Below, one piece after another: positions 52,838 through 62,158 of a stretch of DNA of 64,000 nucleotides; position 1 is the first letter of the stretch; the number at the start of each line of letters is the position of its first letter. The stretch comes from Chitinophaga pinensis. Lineage in GTDB: Bacteria > Bacteroidota > Bacteroidia > UKL13-3. The stretch spans positions 123,177 to 187,176 of the forward strand of contig CAMARW010000003.1 of assembly GCA_945860865.1 (NCBI GenBank), given 5' to 3'. Position numbers and translations under genes: made by a program. The notes under the pieces were generated by a model. That model ran no database searches. It had not been told where the DNA came from and saw only the letters and a list, made by a program, of their open reading frames with translations.

Positions 52838-53392
52838 ATGACATATAAAATTTATACAAAAACTGGCGATTTAGGCGAAACATCTCTTATAGGAGGAGTT
52901 AGAGTATCCAAATCTCATATCAGAATAGAATCTTACGGAACCGTAGACGAGTTAAACTCTTATTTAGGTTTAATAAAAGATCAATTATCAGAGGCAGAAA
53001 CATCCGATTTAATCTATGAAATACAAGATAGATTATTCACTATAGGGTCTGTTTTGGCTAGCGATCCTGAAAAATCTAAAATGAAAATTCCAGATTTGCA
53101 TGATACAGATGTGGTAGTTTTAGAAAATGCCATAGACAAAATGAATGAAGTTCTACCAGAATTAAAAAGTTTTGTTTTACCTGGAGGCAACATCCTCGCC
53201 TCTCACTGTCATGTTTCAAGATGTATTTGCAGAAGAGCAGAAAGATTGGTGGTTTTATTAGCACAAAATGCTCCGGTTCCAGAACTGATTGTAACCTATT
53301 TAAATCGTTTAAGCGATTACTTATTTGTATTAGCTCGTTACATTGTATTTAAAAACAATTGTATTGAGGTTGCTTGGCGCCCAAGAATGTAA
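52838..53392 (+). CDS. Corrinoid adenosyltransferase (PduO type)
   Basis: A 184-residue enzyme that transfers the adenosyl group of ATP to cob(I)alamin to make coenzyme B12. 'KIYTKTGDLGETSLIGGVRVSK' is the N-terminal ATP-binding loop; 'ESYGTVDELNSYLGLIKD', 'CHVSRCICRRAERLVV' and 'VTYLNRLSDYLFVLARYI' are the family helices with the ATP-contacting Arg residues. Length and start match the family. The cytosolic role would support B12-dependent enzymes such as methylmalonyl-CoA mutase, which are not in the window. The identification is secure. Confidence 0.94.
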   Translation: MTYKIYTKTGDLGETSLIGGVRVSKSHIRIESYGTVDELNSYLGLIKDQLSEAETSDLIYEIQDRLFTIGSVLASDPEKSKMKIPDLHDTDVVVLENAIDKMNEVLPELKSFVLPGGNILASHCHVSRCICRRAERLVVLLAQNAPVPELIVTYLNRLSDYLFVLARYIVFKNNCIEVAWRPRM

Positions 53393-53393
53393 T

Positions 53394-54785
53394 TTAGTAA
53401 GCACAATAAACCCATATTGAAGGATCTATTTTTTCCTTCAAATTATATTGTTTAAGGGCATTATTTAAACTCTCATTTTTACGATAACTAACGAGATAAT
53501 ACGGATATCTACTAGGCTTTATAATTACCGCCTCACTATCACCATTATTTACTAAACTTTTTCTATAATTAATGGCGTTGGCTTCTATTTTAAATGCCCC
53601 AGCAATTACATAAAACCCAGTGCCAATATCATTAATCTGTGCTTCCACATTCACAATATAGGGTAGTTCGGGTATTTCTATGGATGTGTTATTTTTCTCA
53701 ATATTAACTGATTTGGCCTTTTCTGTTATTAACTTATCTGAGGTGTTTGAAGTATATAAGTTTTTATCTACAGAATTATTGATTTGGGCCTCTAATGGCT
53801 CAAGTAATATGACATCCATACTATAAATTGAGCTATCAAATTCAAAAGTGCCCTTAAACATATATCTTCCGATTGAAGCTGCGCCCGCTACTTCTCCAAC
53901 TAAAGAATTCGCTAGTTCGAGGTTTTGTTCAGAGAGTGCAACTTTTTCAGCTTCATTGCTTTTCGACTCAATAATTTCAACGGGCTCATCAATTATTATT
54001 TCACTCTCCTTTGCCAATACTTCAACATTTACAGGCTCTTGTTTGTGATTTTCTATTTTTTGAGAATCAAGAATATTGCTTGGATTTCCAAACACATTCA
54101 TTTGAGAAATCTGGTTCTTTAAAGTATCTACAGGACCTTTATACAAAAAAAGCGCAAGATTTATGAAAAGTATAAGTGTAAGTACAGAAGCTAAAATAGG
54201 AAAAGCTTTAGTGGATTTTTGAGATTGATTGCTTTCAGAAATTCTGGCATTATCTAGTAGTAATTTTAAATCTTTTAAAGCACTTTGGCGCATTTCTAGC
54301 AATGCTGCATCTTCTTCTTCAGGAAGCTCCACAACAATTCGTTTAGTTTTTAAAAGATTGGCGGCAAATTGAATAGGTTGCAATCCAAAAGAACTATCCA
54401 AAAATGGGTTATTCACCTGAGATTCAAATTCAATTTCCCCGAGCGAATTAAACTTAAAAGTGCCAAAATATTCAACCTCTATTCGGTTAGATTTTTGCAA
54501 TTCAAATTTAAAATCCTTAAAAAATTTATTTAAGTTATCTACATTATTCTCAATTGACGCAGAAGATATTTCGGAATAAAATTTTAAAAAATCCTTTGAA
54601 TTTTCAAATACACCCGGCTGAAAATGGATTTTTTGGCTAGAGGGTGTTATTTTTTTTGCAATTGGATCAACAGAGAAATAATTAGATTGCGCTGCAAATC
54701 TTCCAAAATTAGCTATACATAACTCGCTATTTTTGTGCAAGTAATGCCTAATTAATTCCCAAATTTGATGATTTACCGCTTTCAA
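53394..54785 (-). CDS. HU-SPOR domain membrane protein
   Basis: A 463-residue protein. The N-terminal 150 residues ('ELIRHYLHKNSELCIANFGRFAAQSN', 'VEYFGTFKFNSLGEIEFESQVNNPF') match the HU/CCDC81-like domains annotated in Bacteroidota SPOR proteins. A single membrane segment lies at about 195-214 ('FPILASVLTLILFINLALFLY'). An acidic linker (220-380) leads to a C-terminal SPOR domain ('GFYVIAGAFKIEANAINYRKSLVNNG ... YPYYLVSYRKNES'), which binds denuded glycan at division sites. It would connect cytoplasmic DNA or protein binding to septal peptidoglycan; this link is inferred from the domain order. Confidence 0.85.
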   Translation of the reverse strand: MKAVNHQIWELIRHYLHKNSELCIANFGRFAAQSNYFSVDPIAKKITPSSQKIHFQPGVFENSKDFLKFYSEISSASIENNVDNLNKFFKDFKFELQKSNRIEVEYFGTFKFNSLGEIEFESQVNNPFLDSSFGLQPIQFAANLLKTKRIVVELPEEEDAALLEMRQSALKDLKLLLDNARISESNQSQKSTKAFPILASVLTLILFINLALFLYKGPVDTLKNQISQMNVFGNPSNILDSQKIENHKQEPVNVEVLAKESEIIIDEPVEIIESKSNEAEKVALSEQNLELANSLVGEVAGAASIGRYMFKGTFEFDSSIYSMDVILLEPLEAQINNSVDKNLYTSNTSDKLITEKAKSVNIEKNNTSIEIPELPYIVNVEAQINDIGTGFYVIAGAFKIEANAINYRKSLVNNGDSEAVIIKPSRYPYYLVSYRKNESLNNALKQYNLKEKIDPSIWVYCAY

Positions 54786-54921
54786 TTTTTATTATTTAAT
54801 AGTTACAAATTAAGCAGATGTAACTATGTCTGTTTCCACAAGCTTTCCACATAAAAAAAATACTTGTGAGTAAAACATTTAAATTATATTTGGATTCTAA
54901 ATTAATAAATATTTTAAATTT

Positions 54922-56505
54922 ATGAAAATAAAACTACTCATAACACTTTTGCTTACTTCTATTTATGTTAAAGCACAAATTAACATAATAAACTCGGATA
55001 TGCCAAGGGTAAATGATACTTTGCGTTATAGCAACAGTAATTTACTTGTTTCTTCAGCACCTTTTGCTTTAACTGGCGCAAATTATACTTGGAACTTTGC
55101 CAACCTTAGCATTGAAAATCAAGAAGTTCAAAGGTATTTTGCTCCAACAGCTACACCATACATATTACAATTCTTTCAAGCCTCATATGGCATTCCAGAG
55201 GGCAATTTAGCTTTAGGTCCAATTGGTGGTGGCGCAGCAAGTAATGTGTTTAGCTTTTATAGGGCCAATGCACAAGCCAATGTAATTGTGGGTAGAGGCG
55301 CTACTTTACAAAGCCTTCCACTAGGAATTGTATATTCGAGCAGAGATACTGTTTTTAAATATCCGCTAAATTACCAAGATGCATATTCAGGTAATTATGC
55401 AGGCGAGGCAAGTTTTCAAGGCTTAGGCGCCTTAAAGCAGGTTGGAAGTAGAAGTACTATTGTTGATGGATGGGGAACTATTACTACTCCCTACGGAACT
55501 TTTACTTGTTTACGAGTAAAATCTACTATTGTTGGCACAGATTCTATTGTTTTTGGTGGATTTGGTATTCCTATTCCATCAGAACGAACTGAATATACTT
55601 GGTTGGCCAAGGGAGAAAAATACCCCATCTTAGAAGTAGTTGTGAATAACTTAACCAATCAAATTTCAAGTATTAAATTTAAAGATAAAAATAGACCAGA
55701 AGCTTATTTAAACAATGCTAATTTTATAGCCAATAGAACCCTTGCAACACCTGGAGATACCATTACGCTAAATAGTACTTCGGTAGGCACACCCACTGCG
55801 TTTAATTGGCAAATTAGTCCAAATAAATTTGTATTTGCAGCTGGCTCAAATGCCTCCAGCGCCTCACCAAGATTAATTTTTACTGATACAGGTAATTTTA
55901 CCGTTCGTTTATTGGTAAATTATTTGGGTGGTTCAGATGATACTATAAAAGTTAACTACATCAGAATTAGAAAAGGTGCAACAGCTGCTTTTTCAATTAA
56001 TAATAATCAACCAAAAATTAGCGAAATTGTTACATTAAATGATGAAAGTATAGGAGATGTTTTAACATGGCAATGGACAATTATTCCAAATAATGGGGTA
56101 TTATATGTAAACGGAACAAGTGCCACAAGTAAAAATCCTGCTTTACAATTTAACCAGCCCGGAAATTTTGCTGTGCAATTGAGGATTACCCATTCTGCAG
56201 GCAACAATACCTTGCGCAAAAACGACTACGTGCAAGTATGGCCAACCAACATTAAAGAGATAAGTGAAAAACATGATTTAAATTTTTTCCCAAATCCTGC
56301 ATTTAATTTTATTCATATAAATACAATTATGCCTGAACCCATTCAAGTTTCAATTAACAACTTTTTGGGTCAAACCATACTATCCAAAACCATTACAACT
56401 GATGAGGCCAAACATTTTTCGGTTGGCTTTTTACCGAGAGGTATTTACCTTATTAACTTGGTTCAAAACGAAAAAATAACGAGCAAACGTTTAGTTTTAG
56501 AGTAA
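54922..56505 (+). CDS. Secreted T9SS protein with PKD-like domains
   Basis: A 527-residue protein with signal peptide ending 'IYVKAQ' (about residue 19). Residues 20-255 form a beta-rich domain found in this phylum ('FALTGANYTWNFANLSIENQEVQRYF'). Residues about 265-350 and 352-440 look like PKD domains ('GTPTAFNWQISPN ... FTDTGNFTVRLLVNY' and 'DVLTWQWTIIPN ... FNQPGNFAVQLRITH'). The end is a T9SS type A domain ('LNFFPNPAFNFIHINT' ... 'PRGIYLINLVQNEKITSKRLVLE'). Surface-attached or released; PKD domains usually mediate protein or sugar contacts. No enzyme motif. Confidence 0.85.
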   Translation: MKIKLLITLLLTSIYVKAQINIINSDMPRVNDTLRYSNSNLLVSSAPFALTGANYTWNFANLSIENQEVQRYFAPTATPYILQFFQASYGIPEGNLALGPIGGGAASNVFSFYRANAQANVIVGRGATLQSLPLGIVYSSRDTVFKYPLNYQDAYSGNYAGEASFQGLGALKQVGSRSTIVDGWGTITTPYGTFTCLRVKSTIVGTDSIVFGGFGIPIPSERTEYTWLAKGEKYPILEVVVNNLTNQISSIKFKDKNRPEAYLNNANFIANRTLATPGDTITLNSTSVGTPTAFNWQISPNKFVFAAGSNASSASPRLIFTDTGNFTVRLLVNYLGGSDDTIKVNYIRIRKGATAAFSINNNQPKISEIVTLNDESIGDVLTWQWTIIPNNGVLYVNGTSATSKNPALQFNQPGNFAVQLRITHSAGNNTLRKNDYVQVWPTNIKEISEKHDLNFFPNPAFNFIHINTIMPEPIQVSINNFLGQTILSKTITTDEAKHFSVGFLPRGIYLINLVQNEKITSKRLVLE

Positions 56506-56545
56506 GCATGGTTAAAACTGTGGAAAAACGAAGCGGGGCAATGAT

Positions 56546-56553
56546 TATATTTG
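56546..56553 (+). promoter_or_regulatory. -7 element TATATTTG directly before recN
   Basis: An exact TAnnTTTG only 10 bases before the recN ATG (56564), predicting a leader of about 4 bases. No clean TTG at -33 (TGG at 56521). Confidence 0.5.
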
Positions 56554-56563
56554 CTCCTGAACC

Positions 56564-58234
56564 ATGTTAAAAAGTTTAAAAATTAGGAATTATGCCATTA
56601 TCCGTGAAACAGAAATTAAGTTTCATGCGGGCTTAACTATCATAACCGGTGAAACGGGTGCGGGTAAATCTATATTAATGGGCGCGCTGGGCTTAATACT
56701 GGGAGAGCGAGCCGATTCAAAAGTTATTTTAGAAGGTACAGATAAGTGCATTGTTGAGGCTAATTTTGAAATTGAATCTTACCATTTGCAAGATTTTTTT
56801 GGACAACTAGAGCTCGATTACGAGGCTACATGCATTGTAAGAAGAGAATTAACAAGTGCAGGTAAATCGAGGGCTTTTATTAACGATACACCAGTAAATT
56901 TACCTGTACTTAAAGCATTGGGATTAAAACTTATTGATATTGTGTCGCAACACGAAACTTTAGAGCTTAATGAAGCACAATTTCAACTCTCTGTTATAGA
57001 CGCAATTGCCAATAAGCAAGAAGCTAAAAATGCCTTTCAAAAAAGTTTTAAAACCTTTAAAAGCAAACAAGCAGAATATAACCAACTTCTTAATAAAGAA
57101 CTAAAAGCCCGGCAAGATGAGGATTACCTTCGTTTTATTTTGAACGAATTGCAAGAACTTAACCCACTGCCAGACGAACAAGAAGAGTTGGAAAAAAAAT
57201 TGGATGAATTAAGTCATGCCGAAACCATTCAGCAAGCTAGCTTAGCTGCCTTTAATGCATTAGAAGGTGCAGAATCATCACTATTAAACCAATTAAGAAA
57301 CATTCAGCAAAGTTTAAGCATTGCTGCTAAATACCAGCATGGCCTTCAAAATTTATTACCGCGTTTAGAAAGTAATTTTTTAGATTTAAGGGATATCTCT
57401 CAAGAATTAGAGCAAATTGCAGAGAAAACACTAGCTGACCCTAACACCCTATTGCAAATTGAACAACGATTAAAAACCATTTATGCGCTCCAAAAAAAGC
57501 ACCGAGTTCAACATAATAAAGATTTAATTGCTTTAAAAGAACAGTTTGATAAACAACTTACAGAAATTGGCTCACTGGAAAGTCAGTTGATTCAGGCCGA
57601 AGAATCCGTATTACAATGGAAAGCAAAATGTATTGAAGATGGGCTAAGTTTAAGGTTAACCCGACAAGCAACTTTGCCTCAAATTTGTAAACAGGTTAAC
57701 GATTTGTTGAAAGAAGTAGCTATGCCCAGCGCTCATTTTGAGATCTTGATGCAAGAATTACCTTTCGAAAAAGCGCAACCAAATGGCATGGATGAAGTAA
57801 TATTTTTATTCTCTGCCAATAAAGGATTTAAGCCACAAGCTATTAATAAAGTGGCCAGCGGTGGCGAGTTAAGTAGGTTAATGCTTTGCATACAATCGCT
57901 TATCGCTAATCAAGTTCAATTACCAAGCGTAGTTTTTGATGAAATTGATACGGGTATTTCTGGTGAAGCGGCTCAAAAAGTGGCTGGTGTAATGCGCAAA
58001 TACGCGCAATCACATCAGGTAATTGCCATTTCTCATTTGCCACAAATTGCGGCCAAAGCCGACGAACATTTATACGTTTACAAAAGTTCTGGAGAGGCGC
58101 AAACACAAACCGCTATTAAGCGTTTAAACAACCAAGAGCGTGTAGTAGAAATAGCCCGCATGCTTAGCGGAGAAAATCCTTCTGAGAAGGTATTAGCTGC
58201 AGCAAGTGAGCTAATTGGAATTTCTAGTAATTAA
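56564..58234 (+). CDS. recN: DNA repair protein RecN
   Basis: A 556-residue SMC-like ATPase acting in double-strand break repair. The N-terminal 'MLKSLKIRNYAIIRETEIKFHAGLTIITGETGAGKSILMGAL' contains the Walker A (residues 30-38). A long coiled-coil middle (about 160-370, many E/K/Q heptads) is followed by the signature 'ASGGELSRLMLCIQ' and Walker B 'VVFDEIDTGISGEAAQKVA'. Length matches E. coli RecN. The start codon is just downstream of an exact -7 box. DUF4290 follows at 22 bases and then the Moco genes, so one transcript may cover all. Confidence 0.96.
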   Translation: MLKSLKIRNYAIIRETEIKFHAGLTIITGETGAGKSILMGALGLILGERADSKVILEGTDKCIVEANFEIESYHLQDFFGQLELDYEATCIVRRELTSAGKSRAFINDTPVNLPVLKALGLKLIDIVSQHETLELNEAQFQLSVIDAIANKQEAKNAFQKSFKTFKSKQAEYNQLLNKELKARQDEDYLRFILNELQELNPLPDEQEELEKKLDELSHAETIQQASLAAFNALEGAESSLLNQLRNIQQSLSIAAKYQHGLQNLLPRLESNFLDLRDISQELEQIAEKTLADPNTLLQIEQRLKTIYALQKKHRVQHNKDLIALKEQFDKQLTEIGSLESQLIQAEESVLQWKAKCIEDGLSLRLTRQATLPQICKQVNDLLKEVAMPSAHFEILMQELPFEKAQPNGMDEVIFLFSANKGFKPQAINKVASGGELSRLMLCIQSLIANQVQLPSVVFDEIDTGISGEAAQKVAGVMRKYAQSHQVIAISHLPQIAAKADEHLYVYKSSGEAQTQTAIKRLNNQERVVEIARMLSGENPSEKVLAAASELIGISSN

Positions 58235-58255
58235 CAGTATATTGCCAAACATAAC

Positions 58256-58945
58256 ATGAGTTTAAGTTTAGAATACAATACAGAAAGAGGCAAGTTGCAT
58301 ATTTCTGAATATGGAAGAATTATACAGCGCCTAATTGCGGTTGCTGTGGCCGAACCAAATCGCGAACGCCGTCAAATAATTGCAAATGACATAATTAAAT
58401 TAATGGGGCAGCTTAATCCGCATCTGCGTGATGTGGCAGATTACAAACACAAATTGTGGGATCACCTATTTGTAATGAGCGATTTTAAATTGGATGTGGA
58501 TTCGCCCTACCCTATTCCAACCACAGAAACGATTAAAGCTAAACCTGGTCCGCTTTCCTATCCGCAATCTAAAATCAAGTTTAGATTCTATGGTAAAATT
58601 GTACCTAAAATGATTGAGAAAATCTCAGACTTTGAGGAAGGTCCTTCAAGAACAGCTTACATCAACGCTATCGGGTCTTTCATGAAAATGAGTTCTAAAG
58701 CATGGAACCTAGAAATGCTAAACGACGAAGAGGTAATGAACCACCTAGAAAGTTTGAGCCAAGGTAAAATTAGTGTTAATGAAAGCGACGATTTGCAGTT
58801 TAAAAACATGCAACAAAGAAAAGTTACTGCCATTGGTGAAGATAAATTTACCAACCATAGAAACAATAACAATAACCAAAATAGAAATAAATTCAATAAA
58901 AATAAAAATAGAAATTTCAAAAATTTCAAAAATAGTGGTCGTTAA
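58256..58945 (+). CDS. DUF4290 family protein
   Basis: A 229-residue cytoplasmic protein. The N-terminal 180 residues ('LEYNTERGKLHISEYGRIIQRLIAVAVAEPNRERRQIIANDIIKLMGQLNPHLRDV...') are characteristic of DUF4290, a conserved family confined to this phylum, with unknown role. The last 40 residues are a low-complexity Asn/Lys/Arg tail ('NHRNNNNNQNRNKFNKNKNR'), which suggests RNA or nucleic-acid binding, as inference. Its stop codon overlaps the moaA start by one base (TAATG), so translation may be coupled. Confidence 0.88.
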   Translation: MSLSLEYNTERGKLHISEYGRIIQRLIAVAVAEPNRERRQIIANDIIKLMGQLNPHLRDVADYKHKLWDHLFVMSDFKLDVDSPYPIPTTETIKAKPGPLSYPQSKIKFRFYGKIVPKMIEKISDFEEGPSRTAYINAIGSFMKMSSKAWNLEMLNDEEVMNHLESLSQGKISVNESDDLQFKNMQQRKVTAIGEDKFTNHRNNNNNQNRNKFNKNKNRNFKNFKNSGR

Positions 58946-59925
58946 TGCTAGTAGATTCATTTGGCAGAAAACATGATTATTTGCGCATTTCTCTTACTGA
59001 TCAGTGTAATTTTCGTTGTTTATACTGTATGCCGCAAGAGCATATGGAATTTATGCCACCTAATGAATTAATGCAAGCAAATGAAATCTTCCAAATTGCT
59101 AAGATTTTTGTTGAACTAGGTGTAAATAAAATCAGATTAACCGGTGGTGAACCGTTAATTAGAAAAGATATTATCCAAATTGTTTCCCAACTAGCTACTT
59201 TACCTGTTAATTTAACCCTTACCACTAATGGATATCTTATAGAAAAACATTTACCTCTTTTATTAGAGGCAGGTATTCAATCTATTAATATTAGCCTCGA
59301 TACCCTACAAGCAAATAAGTTTAAGCAAATTACCCAAAGAGATGGTTTTCAAAAAGTGTGGAATGCCATTCAATTATTATTGCAAAATAATAGGCATGTA
59401 AAGGTAAATACCGTGCTAATGAAAGATAAAAATTATGATGAAATCCTAGATTTTGTAAACTTATCAATCCATCATCCATTGCATATTAGGTTCATAGAAT
59501 TTATGCCATTTACGGGTAATGAATGGGAACATAAACAAGTGGTAACTCAGCAAGAAATTCTAGATTTGGTTCGAACCAATTATGATTTAGAAAAGCTAAC
59601 AGACGAAAAGCACGATACTGCCAAGAAATATAAAATTAAAGGCGCACAAGGAACTTTTGCCATAATAACTACCATGAGTGAGCCGTTCTGCGGCGATTGT
59701 AACCGATTGCGACTTACCGCAGATGGTAAAATAAAGAACTGTTTGTTTGCTGCAGAAGAGTCGCATTTATTGCAAAACCTGCGCAATGGAAAAGATATTT
59801 TGACAATTATAAAACAATCTATTTGGCAGAAAAAAGCCCGTCAAGGAGGACAATTTCCAGATAATTTTAAAGAAGCAGAATCTGATAAAATTATAAACAG
59901 AAGCATGATTAGTATCGGAGGATAA
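58945..59925 (+). CDS. moaA: GTP 3',8-cyclase MoaA
   Basis: MoaA, a radical SAM enzyme, starts molybdenum cofactor synthesis by cyclising GTP. The 326-residue protein has the SAM cluster cysteines C21, C25 and C28 ('CNFRCLYCMP') and the C-terminal cluster 'CGDCNRLRLTADGKIKNC' near residues 250-266. It ends in the conserved Gly-Gly ('MISIGG') that enters the active site. 'RLTGGEPLIRKDI' and 'NISLDTL' are standard. It overlaps DUF4290 by one base and is followed after 3 bases by moeA. A GGTTCGAACC palindrome is inside the gene (59568). Confidence 0.97.
   Translation: MLVDSFGRKHDYLRISLTDQCNFRCLYCMPQEHMEFMPPNELMQANEIFQIAKIFVELGVNKIRLTGGEPLIRKDIIQIVSQLATLPVNLTLTTNGYLIEKHLPLLLEAGIQSINISLDTLQANKFKQITQRDGFQKVWNAIQLLLQNNRHVKVNTVLMKDKNYDEILDFVNLSIHHPLHIRFIEFMPFTGNEWEHKQVVTQQEILDLVRTNYDLEKLTDEKHDTAKKYKIKGAQGTFAIITTMSEPFCGDCNRLRLTADGKIKNCLFAAEESHLLQNLRNGKDILTIIKQSIWQKKARQGGQFPDNFKEAESDKIINRSMISIGG
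59568..59577. repeat. GGTTCRRACC motif (GGTTCGAACC) in moaA
   Basis: An exact palindrome; with flanks TT/AA it extends to 14 bp. Confidence 0.7.
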
Positions 59926-59928
59926 TGA

Positions 59929-61119
59929 ATGATAAGTGTTACCGAAGCCAGAACAATCATTGATCAAAACACTTTCGTTTTAGGAACAGAATGGGTGCCT
60001 TTAAATGCTATGCTTGGAAGAGTAATAGCCGAAGATATTTTTGCACCCACAGATACTCCGCCATTTAAACAATCTGCAATGGATGGCTATGCTTGCAATA
60101 CCCAAAACACAAATTGCTTAAACGGTATCATTTTAGATGGCTTGTCTGAAGCAGGGAACAAAATACAAACTACTCTTAAACAAGGTACTGCACAACGAAT
60201 TTTTACCGGCGCTCCGCTCCCTCTAGGTGCTAATACGGTTATAGCACAGGAGAAAATAAGGGTTGAAGATGGTTTTATTTGGGTTGATCCAATTGATTTT
60301 TTAGCAAATTTAAATATCAGAGAACAAGGTTCGCAATTGGCAAAAGGTGCTTTGGCCATTCCTGCAAATACATTAATAAATGCTGGTATGTTGGGCTTTT
60401 TGGCCGGTTTAGGAATTACAAATGTTTTGGCATATAGATTACCTAAAATTGGGCTATTAATTGCGGGAAAAGAACTTGTGAAACCTGGAAATGAATTAGC
60501 CTTTGGTCAAATTTATGAAAGCAATTCTTTGTTGTTGCATGCCGCCTTAAAGGAAGGAAATTTAAGTGTAGCACAAACTTTAATTATTGGTGATAATTGG
60601 GAAGAAACGGTTGAATCTGTAAAGCATTTAACTAGTTCATGCGATATTGTGCTAGCCACGGGTGGAATATCTGTAGGCGATTTTGATTTCGTTGGTAAAG
60701 CATTTGTGTTTACAGGTGTAGAAACCTTGTTTTATAAAGTAAAGCAAAAGCCCGGAAAGCCTTTGTTTTATGGTAAAAATGGTAATACTCATGTATTTGG
60801 CTTACCCGGAAACCCAGGTTCTGTTTTAAATTGCTTTTACCAATTCGTAGTGCCTTGTATAAGAAAAATGACTGGATTAAAACCCTTGTCTTTTAAAGAA
60901 GCATTTCTTCAAAAACCTTGGCAAAAAAAATCTGGCATAAGTCATTTTTTAAAAGGCTTTGCCGAAGCTAATCTGGTTAAAATTCTAGAATCGCAGGAAT
61001 CTTATAAATTAAATGCTTTTGTGGAAGCCAATTGTTTGGTTGAAATACCAGAAGAGATTACTGAAATTAATACCAAAAATTCTGTGCAGGTATTCTATTT
61101 TAGAGATGCCTGGCTTTAG
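59929..61119 (+). CDS. moeA: Molybdopterin molybdenumtransferase MoeA
   Basis: MoeA inserts molybdate into adenylated molybdopterin. The 396-residue protein starts MISVTEARTIIDQNTFVLGTE, with 'DTPPFKQSAMDGYACNTQN' in domain 1, 'RIFTGAPLPLGANTVIAQEKI', then the MoCF-binding domain 'CDIVLATGGISVGDFDFV' and 'KQKPGKPLFYGKNGNTHVFGLPGNPGSVLNCF'. The C-terminal beta domain is short. It follows moaA by 3 bases. All landmark motifs are intact. Confidence 0.96.
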   Translation: MISVTEARTIIDQNTFVLGTEWVPLNAMLGRVIAEDIFAPTDTPPFKQSAMDGYACNTQNTNCLNGIILDGLSEAGNKIQTTLKQGTAQRIFTGAPLPLGANTVIAQEKIRVEDGFIWVDPIDFLANLNIREQGSQLAKGALAIPANTLINAGMLGFLAGLGITNVLAYRLPKIGLLIAGKELVKPGNELAFGQIYESNSLLLHAALKEGNLSVAQTLIIGDNWEETVESVKHLTSSCDIVLATGGISVGDFDFVGKAFVFTGVETLFYKVKQKPGKPLFYGKNGNTHVFGLPGNPGSVLNCFYQFVVPCIRKMTGLKPLSFKEAFLQKPWQKKSGISHFLKGFAEANLVKILESQESYKLNAFVEANCLVEIPEEITEINTKNSVQVFYFRDAWL

Positions 61120-61166
61120 GTAAATAAAGATAAAATACTAAAATAAATTCCTTTATTTTGTGAGGT

Positions 61167-61418
61167 ATGAATGTATCTAATCCAATTCAAATTAAGCTTG
61201 TCGCGTTTGGCGTTTTGCAAGAAATAATAGGTGCACCAAGCATTTTTATAAGTTGCGATCCTAACTTAGAATCTTGTAAAGAAAACTTAATAAAACAATA
61301 TCCTGCGCTAGCTAAGCAGGCAATACAATACGCCATAAACCACCAACTAGCTTCTGAAAATATTGCCTTAACTAATGGAAGTGAAATAGCGCTTCTACCA
61401 CCCTTTTCTGGAGGCTAA
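61167..61418 (+). CDS. moaD: Molybdopterin synthase sulfur carrier subunit MoaD
   Basis: An 83-residue ubiquitin-like protein ending in 'LLPPFSGG'; the C-terminal Gly-Gly is adenylated by MoeB and thiocarboxylated. 'IKLVAFGVLQEIIGAPSIFI' is the first strand pair. Length is typical. It comes 47 bases after moeA and one base before moeB. It works with MoaE to add the dithiolene sulfurs. The identification is secure from the tail and the context. Confidence 0.93.
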   Translation: MNVSNPIQIKLVAFGVLQEIIGAPSIFISCDPNLESCKENLIKQYPALAKQAIQYAINHQLASENIALTNGSEIALLPPFSGG

Positions 61419-61419
61419 A

Positions 61420-62148
61420 ATGAGTGATATGTTTGTCAATTATCAACGCCAAATAATACTGCCAGAGATTGGCTTGGCGGGTCAACAAAAATTGCAGCAA
61501 TCTCGCGTGCTATTTGTTGGTGCAGGTGGCCTTGCCTGCCCTGCCCTCCTGTATTTGGCCGCCTGCGGTATTGGCACCATTGGCATCATAGATTTTGATA
61601 GCATAGAACCTAGCAATTTACACCGACAAATTTTATACGGACAAAATGATATTGGTAAACTTAAAGCCATTGTAGCTAAAGATAAACTGCAAACACTGCA
61701 TCCAAACTGTCATGTTAATGCATACACTAGCATGCTCCAAAACAGCAATGCGCTAACTATTTGCCAGGAATATAATTTAATTATAGATGCTTCAGATAAT
61801 ATAGAAACCAGGTATATAATTGAAACTGCGTGCTTGCAACTTAAATTGCCTTGGGTATTTGCTGCTATCCATAAATTTGAAGCCCAAATAAGTGTTTTTA
61901 ATTATGGCAACACCAAAACGCAATATACTGATATTTTTCCAAAAAACATTGATAACCAAGCTGTTTTAAATTGCGCTGAGACTGGAGTTTTGGGTGTTTT
62001 ACCGGGTATTGTTGGTAGTTTACAAGCCAACGAAGCCTTAAAAATAATACTGCAACTGGGGAATGTTTTATCGGGCACATTGCTTTGCTATAACGCCCTT
62101 ACCAATGCGTTTTACTCCATAAAAACACAAAATAATTCTCCTCAATAA
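61420..62148 (+). CDS. moeB: MoaD adenylyltransferase MoeB (HesA/MoeB/ThiF family)
   Basis: A 242-residue E1-like enzyme that adenylates the MoaD C-terminus. 'YQRQIILPEIGLAGQQKLQQSRVLFVGAGGLACPALLYLAACGIGTIGIIDFDSIEPSNLHRQILYG' holds the nucleotide-binding glycines and catalytic Arg; 'IIDASDNIETRYIIETACL' contains the family's Asp. 'CAETGVLGVLPGIVGSLQANEALKIILQ' replaces the usual zinc-binding region. There is no CxxC pair, so zinc is probably lost. No rhodanese domain is fused. Placement next to moaD supports MoeB over ThiF. Confidence 0.92.
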   Translation: MSDMFVNYQRQIILPEIGLAGQQKLQQSRVLFVGAGGLACPALLYLAACGIGTIGIIDFDSIEPSNLHRQILYGQNDIGKLKAIVAKDKLQTLHPNCHVNAYTSMLQNSNALTICQEYNLIIDASDNIETRYIIETACLQLKLPWVFAAIHKFEAQISVFNYGNTKTQYTDIFPKNIDNQAVLNCAETGVLGVLPGIVGSLQANEALKIILQLGNVLSGTLLCYNALTNAFYSIKTQNNSPQ

Positions 62149-62158
62149 ATCTGTAACT

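Noticed and set aside
53394-54785. HU-SPOR domain combination as a novel fusion
   Set aside because: This domain order is already widely annotated in Bacteroidota, so it is not new.
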